Source: Micromonospora saelicesensis (GTDB lineage Bacteria > Actinomycetota > Actinomycetes > Mycobacteriales > Micromonosporaceae). Taken from it: a stretch of DNA of 64,000 nt. Below, piece by piece: positions 1-10,411 of the stretch. The translations under genes were made by a program, and so were the position numbers. The DNA is taken from NCBI RefSeq assembly GCF_900091575.1, contig NZ_FMCR01000003.1, forward strand, positions 186,001 to 250,000. The letters are read 5' to 3'. The notes beneath the pieces are model-generated. The model was not told where the DNA came from. It searched no databases and saw only the letters and a list, made by a program, of their open reading frames with translations. The first letter of the stretch is position 1. Every line of letters starts with the position of its first letter.

Positions 1-1385
<1,385 letters not shown>

Positions 1386-2594
1386 TCAGCCGGCCTGCTC
1401 GGCGAGTTGGAGGAACTGCCGCTTGGAGGCGAGGGCCTGCTCAGCCTCCTTGATCCGGCGTGCGTCCCCGGCGCTCTGCGCCCGGGCCAGCCGGTCCTCG
1501 GCCTCCGCCACCTGCGCCCGCATCTGGGCGAGCAGCGGGTTGTCCTCCTTGGTGGTGCGGCGCCACGCCGAGTCCATCACGTCACGGACCTTGTCGTCGA
1601 TGACGCGCAGTCGACGCTCCAGCCCGGCGGCCGCCTCGCGGGGCACCCGGCCGGCCTCGTGCCACTGGGCCTGGATCTCCCGCAGCTTGGCCTGGGCGCC
1701 CTTCGGGTCGGCGTCGATGTCCAACGCCTCGGCCTCGGCGAGCAGGGCCTGCTTGCGCTCCAGGTTGCCGCGCTGCTCGTTGTCCCGTGCGGAGAAGACC
1801 TCGCTGCGCCGGCTGAAGAAGGCGTCCTGCGCACCCCGGAACCGTTCCCAGAGCTTCTGCTCGGCCTCCTTGGAGGCGCGCGGAGCGGCCTTCCACTGGG
1901 TCATCAGGTCCTTGAGCTGGTTGGCGGTGGCGGCCCAGTCGGTGGAGTCCGCGAGCTTCTCCGCTTCGGCGACCAACTCCTCCTTGGCGGTCTGGGCCTG
2001 CTTGCGCTGCGAGTCCAGGGAGGCGAAGTGGGCGCCCCGGCGGCGGGTGAAGCCGTCCCGGGCGGCGGCGAACCGCTTCCACAGCTCACCGTCGGCCTTC
2101 TTGTCGACCCCGCGGATGGTCTTCCACTCGTCGAGGATCTCCTTGAGCCGGTCCCCGGCGGTCTTCCACCCGGTGGACTCGGCGGCCAGCTTCTCGGCCT
2201 CCTCGACCAGCGCGGTCTTGCGGGCCAGGGCCTCGCCGCGAGCGGCGTCCCGGGCGGCGCGCGCTTCGCCGGCCTTCTCCTCGGCGAGGGTCGCCAGCTT
2301 GTCCAGGCGGGTGGCCAGCGCGTCGATGTCGCCGACCACGTTGGCCTCGGGCAGCGAGGCACGGATCCGCCGGATCGTGCTCAACGAGTGCCCGGCGTCC
2401 GCCGCACCCGACTTGAGTCGCGCCTCGGTCAGGTCCACCTCGGTCACCAGGTCGGCGAAGCGACGGGCGAAGTGTGCCAGGCCCTCCTCCGGTGCTCCCG
2501 CCTGCCAGGATCCGACCACCCGCTCTCCCTCGGTGGTCTTGACGTACACGGTGCCGTCCGCGTCCACCCGTCCGAAGGCAGTCCAGTCGCTCAT
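1386..2594 (-). CDS. DUF349 domain-containing protein
   Basis: 402 residues starting at the ATG of MSDWTAFGRVDADG. An upstream in-frame ATG at 2678 exists, but this start matches the conserved N-terminus. After an N-terminal segment that mentions its substrate-like motif YVKTTEGERVVG, the protein is almost wholly helical, with about three DUF349 repeats (residues about 130-340, patterns such as WKTAGDRLKEILDEWK and WERFRGAQDAFFSRR) and a C-terminal coiled coil. DUF349 proteins are widespread in actinobacteria and their biochemical role is not settled. The mycobacterial counterpart lies in the same neighbourhood (Rv2731, from memory). It is divergent from the gene at 2796. Confidence 0.9.
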   Translation of the reverse strand: MSDWTAFGRVDADGTVYVKTTEGERVVGSWQAGAPEEGLAHFARRFADLVTEVDLTEARLKSGAADAGHSLSTIRRIRASLPEANVVGDIDALATRLDKLATLAEEKAGEARAARDAARGEALARKTALVEEAEKLAAESTGWKTAGDRLKEILDEWKTIRGVDKKADGELWKRFAAARDGFTRRRGAHFASLDSQRKQAQTAKEELVAEAEKLADSTDWAATANQLKDLMTQWKAAPRASKEAEQKLWERFRGAQDAFFSRRSEVFSARDNEQRGNLERKQALLAEAEALDIDADPKGAQAKLREIQAQWHEAGRVPREAAAGLERRLRVIDDKVRDVMDSAWRRTTKEDNPLLAQMRAQVAEAEDRLARAQSAGDARRIKEAEQALASKRQFLQLAEQAG

Positions 2595-2795
2595 GTGCCC
2601 ATCCTCGTTCTCCCGGCGTCGAGGGATCGATCCCCCGTCGCCGCCACGGCGCAGCCAAGTTGCTTCCGGCATTGTCACAGGTCCGACCCGGTCCGCGTCG
2701 AGCGCCTATCGCCGACCGTGACCATACGGTGTCCTAGGGGCCGAATGACCGGATCGGCGCGGAGACGCACCGGGGATTCCCGCTACGGTGGACGG

Positions 2796-3512
2796 GTGCC
2801 ACTGGTCGCCGCCGCCGTCTGCCCGCATCCGCCCCTGCTCGTGCCCGAGGTGGCCGGCTCCGCGGCCCCGGAGCTGGACGATCTGCGGGCGGCCTGTGAC
2901 ACCGCCGTACGCCGGCTGTTGGCCGCCGATCCGGACATTGTGGTGCTGGTGGGCACCGGCCCGGTGACCGGCCCGATCCACACCCCGGCGACCGGTTCTC
3001 TCCAGCCCTGGGGTGTCGACCTGTACCTGCCGTTGGTGCCAGGCCAATCGGACCGGGGCGCGGTGCTGCCGTTGAGCCTGACCATCGGCGCGTGGCTGCT
3101 GGCCCGTCACGACACCCGACCGCCGGTGACGGCCGTGCAGGTGGCCGCCGACGCCGGCCCGGCCGAGCTGGCCGCGCTCGCCGACGAGGTCGGCGCCGCC
3201 GGTGACCGGGTGGCGTCGCTGGTGCTCGGGGACGGGTCGGCCTGCCGGGGAGAGAAAGCACCCGGGTACGACGACGCGCGCGCCCTCCCGTACGACCAGG
3301 GGGTTGCCGCGGCGCTGGCCGACGCGGACCTGAACGCCCTGCTCGACCTCGACCCGGTGGTGTCGGCGGAGCTGAAGGCAGCCGGTCGCGCCCCCTGGCA
3401 GGTGCTCGCCGGCGCGGCCCGCGCGGCCGGTGGCGGGTGGCGTGGCGAGTTGCTGCACGACTCCGCCCCCTACGGGGTGGCCTACTTCGTGGCGTCCTGG
3501 GAGCGGGTGTGA
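2796..3512 (+). CDS. Class III extradiol dioxygenase subunit B-like protein
   Basis: 238 residues from a GTG (VPLVAAAVCPHPPLLVPEVAG). The N-terminal CPHPPLLVPE and the alpha/beta layout resemble the LigB/MEMO-like fold, with a short acidic middle and a C-terminal SAPYGVAYFVASWERV. This protein is conserved directly upstream of miaA in actinobacteria (the Rv2728c position). The GTG of miaA overlaps its TGA by 4 bases, so the two are translationally coupled. No activity is established for this subfamily. I infer the fold, not an oxygenase reaction. The longer frame upstream of 2796 runs through the DUF349 promoter and is not used. Confidence 0.8.
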   Translation: MPLVAAAVCPHPPLLVPEVAGSAAPELDDLRAACDTAVRRLLAADPDIVVLVGTGPVTGPIHTPATGSLQPWGVDLYLPLVPGQSDRGAVLPLSLTIGAWLLARHDTRPPVTAVQVAADAGPAELAALADEVGAAGDRVASLVLGDGSACRGEKAPGYDDARALPYDQGVAAALADADLNALLDLDPVVSAELKAAGRAPWQVLAGAARAAGGGWRGELLHDSAPYGVAYFVASWERV

Positions 3513-4420
3513 CAGGCCTGGTCGTCGCGGTGGTCGGCCCGACCGCGGCCGGCAAGTCCGCGCTGAGCATCGCGTTGGCGCACGCCCTGGACGGCGAGGT
3601 GGTCAATGCCGACTCGATGCAGCTCTACCGGGGCATGGACATCGGGACCGCCAAGCTGACCCTCGCCGAGCGGGACGGGGTGCCGCACCACCTGCTGGAC
3701 ATCTGGGAGGTCACCGAGCCGGCGAGCGTCGCGGAGTACCAGCGACTGGCCCGCGCGGCGGTGGACGACATCCTGTCCCGGGGGCGGGTGCCGCTGCTGG
3801 TCGGTGGCTCCGGGCTGTACGTGCGGGCGGTGCTGGAGCGCTTCGAGTTCCCCGGCACGGACGCGGCGCTGCGGGAGCGGCTGGAACGGGAGTTGGCCGA
3901 GGTCGGCCCGGCCCCGTTGTACGCACGGCTGCGCGCCGCCGACCCGGTCGCCGCGGACAGCATCCTGCCCGGCAACGGCCGGCGGATCGTCCGGGCCCTG
4001 GAGGTGATCGAGCTCACCGGCGCGCCGTTCGCCGCCTCGCTGCCGCAGCCCACGCCGTACTACCCGTCGGTGCAGCTCGGCGTCGACCTGGACACCGGCC
4101 TGCTGGACGAGCGGATCGCGCTGCGGGTCGACCGGATGTGGGCCGACGGCCTGGTGCCGGAGACCCGTGAGCTGGTCGGGCGCGGCCTGCCCGAGGGGCG
4201 GACGGCGAGTCGGGCGCTGGGCTACCAGCAGGTGCTGCGTCTGCTCGCCGGTGAGCTGACCGAGGCGCAGGCGCACGACGAGACGGTCCGGGCGACCCGG
4301 CGCTTCGTCCGCCGGCAGCGGTCCTGGTTCCGCCGCGACCAGCGGATCCACTGGCTGGACTCGACGACCCCGGACCTGATCGGGGCCGCCCTGCGTCTGG
4401 TGCCGGCGGCTGCGCGATGA
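3509..4420 (+). CDS. miaA: tRNA dimethylallyltransferase MiaA
   Basis: 303 residues. It starts at the GTG that overlaps the previous stop (GTGA), which places the P-loop VVGPTAAGKSAL at residues 7-18 as in the family. Other family motifs are the DSMQLYRGMDIGTAK substrate loop, PHHLLDIWE, LLVGGSGLYVRA and the C-terminal RRFVRRQRSWFRRD. MiaA transfers the dimethylallyl group from DMAPP to N6 of A37 in tRNAs that read codons beginning with U. Its DMAPP comes from the MEP pathway, whose first enzyme (dxs) is also in this window. It lies in an operon with the dioxygenase-like gene upstream and dapF 7 bases downstream. Confidence 0.97.
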   Translation: MTGLVVAVVGPTAAGKSALSIALAHALDGEVVNADSMQLYRGMDIGTAKLTLAERDGVPHHLLDIWEVTEPASVAEYQRLARAAVDDILSRGRVPLLVGGSGLYVRAVLERFEFPGTDAALRERLERELAEVGPAPLYARLRAADPVAADSILPGNGRRIVRALEVIELTGAPFAASLPQPTPYYPSVQLGVDLDTGLLDERIALRVDRMWADGLVPETRELVGRGLPEGRTASRALGYQQVLRLLAGELTEAQAHDETVRATRRFVRRQRSWFRRDQRIHWLDSTTPDLIGAALRLVPAAAR

Positions 4421-4427
4421 TGGGGCT

Positions 4428-5273
4428 GTGGAGTTCACCAAGGGCCACGGCACCGGCAACGACTTCGTCCTCCTTCCCGACCCGGACGGTCAGCTCGACC
4501 TGACCCCGGAGCTGGTCGCGGCGCTCTGTGACCGGCGGCGGGGCATCGGCGCGGACGGCGTGTTGCGGGTGGTCCGCGCGGCCAAGCATCCGGACGGCGC
4601 GGGTCTGGCCGGCGAGGCCGAGTGGTTCATGGACTACTGGAACGCCGACGGCTCGTTCGCCGAGATGTGCGGCAACGGTGCCCGGGTCTTCGTGCGCTAC
4701 CTGCTCGACACCGGGTTGGCGACGCCCGCCGGCGCGGCGCTGCCGGTGGCCACCCGGGCCGGCGTCGTGCGCGCGCTGGTCGAGGGCGACGTGGTGTCCG
4801 TCGAGATGCGCCGACCCCAGGTGTACGACAGCTCCGCCGCCACCCTCGGCGGGCTCACCCTGACCGGTGCGGTGGTGGACGTCGGCAACCCGCACCTGGT
4901 CTGCGTGCTGCCGGCCGGCGTGGACTTGTCGGCGCTGGACCTGACCGTCGCGCCCGGGTTCGACCCGACGGTCTTCCCGAGCGGGGTGAACGTGGAGTTC
5001 ATCGTGGCGGGCGACCCGGTCGACGGCACCGACGAGCACACAGTGATGCGGGTGTACGAGCGCGGCAGCGCCGAGACCCTGTCCTGCGGCACCGGCGCCT
5101 GCGCGGTGGGTACCGTGGCGCTGCGCGACGCCGGCCGGGACACCGGCGTGGTCGCGGTCGACGTGCCCGGCGGCCGCCTGACGGTGACCGTCACGGCGGA
5201 CTCCTGCTGGCTCTCCGGCCCCGCCGTCCTGGTAGCCACCGGTGAGCTGAACCCAACAACGCTCCGCCCCTGA
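4428..5273 (+). CDS. dapF: Diaminopimelate epimerase
   Basis: 281 residues from a GTG 7 bases after miaA. The N-terminus FTKGHGTGNDFVLL is the DapF signature. The two catalytic cysteines are in MCGNGARVF (about residue 83) and in SCGTGACAVG (about residue 223). The enzyme interconverts LL- and meso-diaminopimelate for lysine and peptidoglycan synthesis in the cytoplasm. The order miaA-dapF-hflX is the usual actinobacterial one, although here the malic enzyme is inserted before hflX on the other strand. Confidence 0.97.
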   Translation: MEFTKGHGTGNDFVLLPDPDGQLDLTPELVAALCDRRRGIGADGVLRVVRAAKHPDGAGLAGEAEWFMDYWNADGSFAEMCGNGARVFVRYLLDTGLATPAGAALPVATRAGVVRALVEGDVVSVEMRRPQVYDSSAATLGGLTLTGAVVDVGNPHLVCVLPAGVDLSALDLTVAPGFDPTVFPSGVNVEFIVAGDPVDGTDEHTVMRVYERGSAETLSCGTGACAVGTVALRDAGRDTGVVAVDVPGGRLTVTVTADSCWLSGPAVLVATGELNPTTLRP

Positions 5274-5328
5274 CCCGCTCCCCACCCCTGACGCCCCGCC
5301 CCCACCCCCCGCCCCCACCCCCGCCCGT

Positions 5329-5388
5329 GTTGATCAAGAGGTTTGCGTCAAGTTTCGCGTGGTTCCTGACGCAAACCTCTTGATCAAC
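5329..5388. repeat. Long intergenic palindrome, family A, copy 1
   Basis: Perfect 22-base arms (5329-5350, 5367-5388) carry the core TGATCAAGAGGTTTGCGTCA and are separated by 16 bases. It sits between convergent dapF and malic enzyme genes after a C-rich stretch (5274-5328). A second copy with the same core is at 32717-32776, also in an intergenic region next to a gene end. It could act as a bidirectional terminator. The sequence-specific reuse suggests a REP-like repeat family. Confidence 0.85.
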
Positions 5389-5421
5389 GGCGTGGGCGGT
5401 GGGCGGTGGGCGGTTCGCGCC

Positions 5422-6888
5422 TTACGGGGTGGCGCTGGCGTTCGCGGCGATCTCGGGGAGGTCGGCGGGACCGGGGTCGGCGGCCGGGAGCGGGCTCGGG
5501 TTGTGCGCGGCGGCGCGCACGGCGGCGGCGACCGCCGGGGCGACCCGGGAGTCGAAGACGCTCGGCACGATCACCGTCGGGTTGATCTTGTCCTCACCGA
5601 CCACGTCGGCGATGGCGCGGGCGGCCGCGAGGGCCATCTCCTCGGTGAACTCCTCGGCGTGCGCGTCCAGCATGCCGCGGAACACCCCGGGGAACGCGAG
5701 CACGTTGTTGATCTGGTTCGGCTGGTCCGAGCGGCCGGTGGCGACCACGGCGGCGTGCTTGCGCGCCTCCCGCGGGTCGACCTCCGGGTCCGGGTTGGCC
5801 AGTGCGAAGACGATCGAGTCCTTCGCCATCTGGGCGATGTCGTCGCCGGTGAGCAGGTTCGGCGCGCTGACCCCGATGAACACGTCGGCGCCGCGGATCG
5901 CGCCGGGCAGGTCGCCGGAGTAGTTCTCCTTGTTGGTGTTCTCCGCCAGCCACTGCCACGCCGAGTTGAGCCCGGTCAGCCCGCGGTGCAGGGCGCCCTC
6001 GCGGTCGTACGCGATGATGTCGCCGACGCCCTGGCGCAGCAGCAGCTTCATGATCGCGGTGCCGGCCGCGCCGGCGCCGGAGACGACCACCCGGACGTCC
6101 TCGAGCCGCTTGCTCACCACCCGCAGCGCGTTGGTGAGCGCGGCCAGCACGCAGATCGCGGTGCCGTGCTGATCGTCGTGGAAGACCGGGATGTCCAGCG
6201 CCTCGCGCAGCCGGGCCTCGATCTCGAAGCAGCGCGGCGCGGCGATGTCCTCCAGGTTGATGCCGCCGTAGGCCGGCGCGATCGCCTTGACGATCTGCAC
6301 GATCTCGTCGGTGTCCTGGGTGTCCAGCACCACCGGCCAGGCGTCCACCCCGCCGAAGCGCTTGAACAGCGCGGCCTTGCCCTCCATCACCGGCAGCGAC
6401 GCGGCCGGGCCGAGGTTGCCCAGGCCGAGCACCGCCGAGCCGTCGCTGACCACCGCGACGGTGTTGCGCTTGATGGTCAGTCGCCGGGCGTCGGCCGGGT
6501 TCTCGGCGATCGCCATGCAGACCCGGGCCACCCCCGGGGTGTACGCGCGGGACAGCTCGTCGCGGTTGCGCAGCGCGACCTTCGAGGTCACCTCGATCTT
6601 GCCGCCCAGGTGCAGGAGGAACGTCCGGTCCGACACCTTGCGCACGTCCACGCCGTCCAGCGCGGTCAGCGCGTCGACCACCTGGTCGGCGTGACCGGCG
6701 TCGGCGGTGTCGCAGGTCAGGTCGACGATCACGTGGGTCGGGTCCGAGTCCACCACGTCCAGCGCCGTGACGATCGCCCCCGCCTCGCCGACGGAGGTGG
6801 TGAGCCGGCCGATCGAGGAGGCGTCCGCGGTGACGGCGATCCGAATGGTGATCGAAAATCCGGCGCTGGGCATTCGGGTGATGGCCAC
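5422..6888 (-). CDS. NAD(P)-dependent malic enzyme with N-terminal ACT domain
   Basis: 488 residues from a GTG preceded by GGAGGG (VAITRMPSAGFSITIRI). Residues about 12-85 form an ACT-like regulatory domain. The malic enzyme domains follow: the catalytic Tyr region SRAYTPGVARVC, the Lys in LTIKRNTVAVVSDG, the metal-binding acidic residues in FHDDQHGTA, and the nucleotide-binding VVSGAGAAGTAIMKLL (about residue 287). It decarboxylates malate to pyruvate with NAD(P)H formation. ACT-fused malic enzymes are common in actinomycetes, but the effector is not known to me. It converges with dapF and diverges from hflX. An in-frame ATG 29 codons upstream lacks a ribosome site. Confidence 0.93.
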   Translation of the reverse strand: MAITRMPSAGFSITIRIAVTADASSIGRLTTSVGEAGAIVTALDVVDSDPTHVIVDLTCDTADAGHADQVVDALTALDGVDVRKVSDRTFLLHLGGKIEVTSKVALRNRDELSRAYTPGVARVCMAIAENPADARRLTIKRNTVAVVSDGSAVLGLGNLGPAASLPVMEGKAALFKRFGGVDAWPVVLDTQDTDEIVQIVKAIAPAYGGINLEDIAAPRCFEIEARLREALDIPVFHDDQHGTAICVLAALTNALRVVSKRLEDVRVVVSGAGAAGTAIMKLLLRQGVGDIIAYDREGALHRGLTGLNSAWQWLAENTNKENYSGDLPGAIRGADVFIGVSAPNLLTGDDIAQMAKDSIVFALANPDPEVDPREARKHAAVVATGRSDQPNQINNVLAFPGVFRGMLDAHAEEFTEEMALAAARAIADVVGEDKINPTVIVPSVFDSRVAPAVAAAVRAAAHNPSPLPAADPGPADLPEIAANASATP

Positions 6889-7071
6889 GGGATCCCTCCG
6901 TAACGGCTGTGCGGCCGATCGGCCGCCGCCCGCATTTCTACCGGGTTGTCGCGGCCGACCAGCATTCGCCCCCACTTTTGGCGACCTTCACCATGGGCAT
7001 ATAGCAGGTGCGTTCGGCGTTGTGTCATGTCAGGATTACGTTCTACTTATCAAAACGGACAGGAGAACCGC

Positions 7072-8526
7072 TTGCGAGACCAGGAGAGCTTTGTCCCCGT
7101 CGAGGACGAGCTCGACGACGTCACCACCGGCGAGATGGAGCTGTCGGAGCGGCAGTCCCTGCGACGCGTCCCGGGCCTGTCAACCGAGCTCACCGACGTC
7201 ACCGAGGTGGAATACCGCCAGCTGCGGCTGGAGCGGGTCGTCCTGGTGGGCGTCTGGACCGAGGGCACGATCGCCGATGCGGAAAATTCGCTGACCGAGC
7301 TCGCCGCGCTGGCCGAGACGGCCGGTTCGCAGGTGCTCGAAGGGCTCATCCAACGCCGCACCCGACCCGACCCGGCCACGTACATCGGCCGCGGCAAGGT
7401 CGACGATCTTGGCGCGGTGGTGCTCTCCACCGGCGCCGACACGGTCATCTGTGACGGTGAGCTGTCCCCGTCGCAGCTGCGCAACCTGGAGCAGCGCACC
7501 AAGGTCAAGGTCGTCGACCGCACCGCGCTGATCCTCGACATCTTCGCCCAGCACGCCAAGAGCAAGGAAGGTAAGGCGCAGGTCGAGCTGGCCCAGCTCC
7601 AGTACCTGCTGCCCCGACTGCGCGGTTGGGGTGAGACGCTCTCCCGGCAGACCGGTGGTTCCGGCCGGGGCGGCGGCGCCGGCGGCGGTGTGGGTGTGCG
7701 TGGTCCCGGTGAAACCAAGCTGGAGACCGACCGGCGGCGTATCCGCCACCGCATCTCCCGGCTGCGTCGAGAGATCAAGAACATGCGGACGGTACGCGTC
7801 ACCAAGCGTGCCCGACGCACCCGCAACTCGATCCCGGCCGTGGCCATCGCGGGCTACACCAACGCCGGCAAGTCGAGCCTGCTCAACCGACTCACGGACG
7901 CGCGCGTGCTGGTGGAGAACGCGCTGTTCGCGACGTTGGACCCGACCACCCGTAAGGCCACCGCCTCGGACGGGCGGGTCTACACCCTCTCCGACACTGT
8001 CGGCTTCGTCCGGCACCTCCCGCACCAGATCGTCGAGGCGTTCCGCTCGACGCTGGAGGAGGTCGCGGAGGCGGATCTGGTGGTGCACGTCGTCGACGGC
8101 ACCCACCCGGATCCGGAGGAGCAGGTCCGGGCGGTGCACGAGGTGCTCGCCGAGGTCAGCGCGGACCGGCTCCCCGAGCTGCTGGTGGTCAACAAGATCG
8201 ACGCTGCCGACGAGGACACCCTGCTGCGGCTCAAGCGGCTCTGGCCGGACGCGATCTTCGTATCGGCGTACTCCGGCAGGGGCATCGAGGACCTGCGCTC
8301 AGCAATCGAGGACCGGCTGCCGCAGCCGGCCGTCGAGGTCCGGGCGGTCGTGCCCTACGACCGGGGTGACCTGGTGTCCCGGGTGCACCGCACCGGGGAG
8401 GTGCTCAGCACGTCGCACCTGCCGGAGGGCACTCTGCTGCACGTCCGGGTCGGCGCGGAGTTGGCGGCGGAGCTCGCGGCGTTCGACGTGGAGCGGCAGG
8501 GGCAGGCGGCCGGCAGCCGGTCCTGA
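7072..8526 (+). CDS. hflX: GTPase HflX
   Basis: 484 residues starting at TTG (LRDQESFVPVEDEL), chosen because AGGAG lies 6 bases upstream. An ATG at 7027 would add 15 residues. The N-terminal HflX domain has RTRPDPATYIGRGKV. The glycine-rich linker at residues about 195-210 leads into GPGETKLETDRR. The G domain has G1 GYTNAGKSSL (about residue 263), G3 DTVGFVRHLP and G4 NKID. HflX is a ribosome-associated GTPase that splits stalled or hibernating 70S ribosomes. In mycobacteria hflX (Rv2725c) has the same neighbourhood. Confidence 0.95.
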   Translation: MRDQESFVPVEDELDDVTTGEMELSERQSLRRVPGLSTELTDVTEVEYRQLRLERVVLVGVWTEGTIADAENSLTELAALAETAGSQVLEGLIQRRTRPDPATYIGRGKVDDLGAVVLSTGADTVICDGELSPSQLRNLEQRTKVKVVDRTALILDIFAQHAKSKEGKAQVELAQLQYLLPRLRGWGETLSRQTGGSGRGGGAGGGVGVRGPGETKLETDRRRIRHRISRLRREIKNMRTVRVTKRARRTRNSIPAVAIAGYTNAGKSSLLNRLTDARVLVENALFATLDPTTRKATASDGRVYTLSDTVGFVRHLPHQIVEAFRSTLEEVAEADLVVHVVDGTHPDPEEQVRAVHEVLAEVSADRLPELLVVNKIDAADEDTLLRLKRLWPDAIFVSAYSGRGIEDLRSAIEDRLPQPAVEVRAVVPYDRGDLVSRVHRTGEVLSTSHLPEGTLLHVRVGAELAAELAAFDVERQGQAAGSRS

Positions 8527-8576
8527 GCGACCACGGCGTCATCCACCCGAAACGCGCGGCATGCGACACTGGCCGA

Positions 8577-10337
8577 ATGCGCCGCGTTGTTTCCTCGGTC
8601 ACGGTTGCCCTCGGCCTGCTCGGGGCAACCGTGGCGCTCGCCGGAGTCGCCGCAGCGGCTCCCGCCCCTGGGGCGTCCGGGCCGCCCGCCGCGAACCCTG
8701 GCCAGAAGCGATGCACGATCACCGACGAGCGGCTACGGGAGCTGTCCGGGCTGGTCGCCACCAAGAGTGGCTTCATCGTCATCAATGACGGCACCGACGT
8801 CCCGGCGCGCAAGCGGGTGTTCTTCCTCGACAGCAAGTGCAAGATCTCGAAGGAGCCGGTCCGCTACTCGGGGCAGGGTCCGTTCGACACCGAGGATCTC
8901 GCCCTGTCCAAGGACGGGCGCACCCTCTGGATCGCCGACACCGGTGACAACCCCGACTCGAAGGAGCGCCGCAGCCGCGTCGCGCTCTGGTCGATGCCGG
9001 TCAGCGGCACCAAGGAACCGACGCTGCACCGGCTCTCCTACCCCGGAGCCAAACCGCACGACGCTGAGGCGTTGCTCATCGGCGACGACGGAAAACCGCT
9101 GATCATAACCAAGGTGACCAGCGGCAAGGCCGAGATCTACACACCGTCGGCGGCCCTCAAGAGTGGCGACACCGACCCGGTGCCGATGCGTAAGGCCGGC
9201 GACATCACGCTGCCGAAGACCCAGACGGAGAACACCCTCAACACGTTCGGCCGGATCGCCATCACCGGCGCATCCCGGGCACCGGACGGCTCCCGGGTGG
9301 TCCTGCGCACGTACGCGGACGCCTTCGAGTTCGACGTGACCGGTGGCGACATCGTGGGCGCGCTCACCACCAGCAAGCCGCGCGTGACGCCGCTGGCCGA
9401 CCCGTTCGGCGAGGCCATCAGCTACACCTCGGACGGAAAGTCGTTCGTCACCGTCTCCGAAGCGGGCCGGTTCGCCGAAGACGAGCCGCTCGACATCCTC
9501 GGCTACACCCCGTCCACGTCGACCGCCGTGCCACTGGCTCCCGAGGACGGCGCCAAGCCGGCCGCCTCGAAATCGTGGACCGACGGGCTGAGCCTCGACG
9601 ACATCACGTACCTGGTCGGGGCGGTCGGGCTGATCGGCCTGCTGTTGGTCGCCGCCGGAATCTTCGGCATCGTTCGCGCCCGCCGTCGGCCGCCGACCGC
9701 TGACGCGTCCGACCCGTCGGAGCCGGACGGTGAGCCGTTCGGCCCGCGCGCGGGCCGCGCCGTTGACGGGTTCCCGGCCGACGATGACCGCAGGGGTGGT
9801 GTCTACGGGGGCGGCGCGCCGGCCGGCGGCGCGGTCTACGGCGGTGGTGCGGGTCGCGGTGGCCCGGCCCCGGCTGGTGGTGCGGGTCGCGGCGGCCCGG
9901 CCCCGGCGGGTGGTGCCGTGTACGGCGGTGGCGGCCGGCCCGCCTCGGCTGACGGTGGCTACGGTGCGCCGCGACCGGACGGCGGCGGTGCTGGCGTCTA
10001 CGGCGGCGGTGGCCGTCCCCCGGCTGGCGGCGGACGTCCACCGGCCAGTGGAGGTCGTCCCCCGGCCGGTGGCGGTGGCCGTCCCCCGGCCGGTGGCGGT
10101 GGCCGTCCGCAGGGCGGCGGTGGCGGTCGTCCGCAGGGCGGCGGTGGCCGTCCCGGCGGTGGTGTGTACGGCGGCGACGGCGGTCAGCCCGGTCGGGCGG
10201 AGCCGCCACGGCGCGGAGGGCAGGAGCCCGACTACCGGGGCCAGCGGCCCGGCCGGCGCCGCGACGACGACGCGCCGATAGACCCGTACGGGCAGTATCC
10301 CGGGGGCGGTCGCGGTCCCCGGGGCGACCGTTACTGA
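8577..10337 (+). CDS. Secreted/membrane-anchored propeller-like protein with Gly/Pro/Arg-rich tail
   Basis: 586 residues. A signal peptide covers residues 1-29. A predicted extracellular domain (about 35-335) carries propeller-like blades with LSGLVATKSG, DTEDLALSKDG and WIADTGDN, reminiscent of phytase-like esterase or SdiA-regulated folds. One membrane helix lies at about 342-362 (YLVGAVGLIGLLLVAAGIF), followed by RARRR. The last 220 residues are low complexity with repeated VYGGG and GRPPAGGG units, presumably cytoplasmic. The gene sits beside lexA, where mycobacteria have an Ala/Gly-rich membrane protein (Rv2721c, from memory). The function is unknown. A role in coupling an envelope-side sensor to cytoplasmic partners through the disordered tail is only a guess. 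Confidence 0.8.
   Translation: MRRVVSSVTVALGLLGATVALAGVAAAAPAPGASGPPAANPGQKRCTITDERLRELSGLVATKSGFIVINDGTDVPARKRVFFLDSKCKISKEPVRYSGQGPFDTEDLALSKDGRTLWIADTGDNPDSKERRSRVALWSMPVSGTKEPTLHRLSYPGAKPHDAEALLIGDDGKPLIITKVTSGKAEIYTPSAALKSGDTDPVPMRKAGDITLPKTQTENTLNTFGRIAITGASRAPDGSRVVLRTYADAFEFDVTGGDIVGALTTSKPRVTPLADPFGEAISYTSDGKSFVTVSEAGRFAEDEPLDILGYTPSTSTAVPLAPEDGAKPAASKSWTDGLSLDDITYLVGAVGLIGLLLVAAGIFGIVRARRRPPTADASDPSEPDGEPFGPRAGRAVDGFPADDDRRGGVYGGGAPAGGAVYGGGAGRGGPAPAGGAGRGGPAPAGGAVYGGGGRPASADGGYGAPRPDGGGAGVYGGGGRPPAGGGRPPASGGRPPAGGGGRPPAGGGGRPQGGGGGRPQGGGGRPGGGVYGGDGGQPGRAEPPRRGGQEPDYRGQRPGRRRDDDAPIDPYGQYPGGGRGPRGDRY
9790..10175 (+). repeat. Degenerate in-frame GGC/CGT-CCC repeats coding the Gly/Pro/Arg tail
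   Basis: Within the preceding gene, imperfect units encoding VYGGG, GRGGPAPAGGA and GRPPAGGG recur. Near 10063-10135 successive units are almost identical at DNA level. The repeats keep the reading frame, which fits expansion and contraction of a disordered tail. Confidence 0.75.
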
Positions 10338-10350
10338 TCGGACGCTGAGG

Positions 10351-10387
10351 GCGCTCACCCGCCCTGACGAGCGGTGCGGGTGAGCGC
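10351..10387. terminator. Bidirectional hairpin terminator
   Basis: Perfect 12-base arms GCGCTCACCCGC and its complement enclose a 13-base loop, between the convergent propeller-like gene and lexA. Confidence 0.75.
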
Positions 10388-10411
10388 TGTCGGCACCCAC
10401 CCGCCGGCCGG

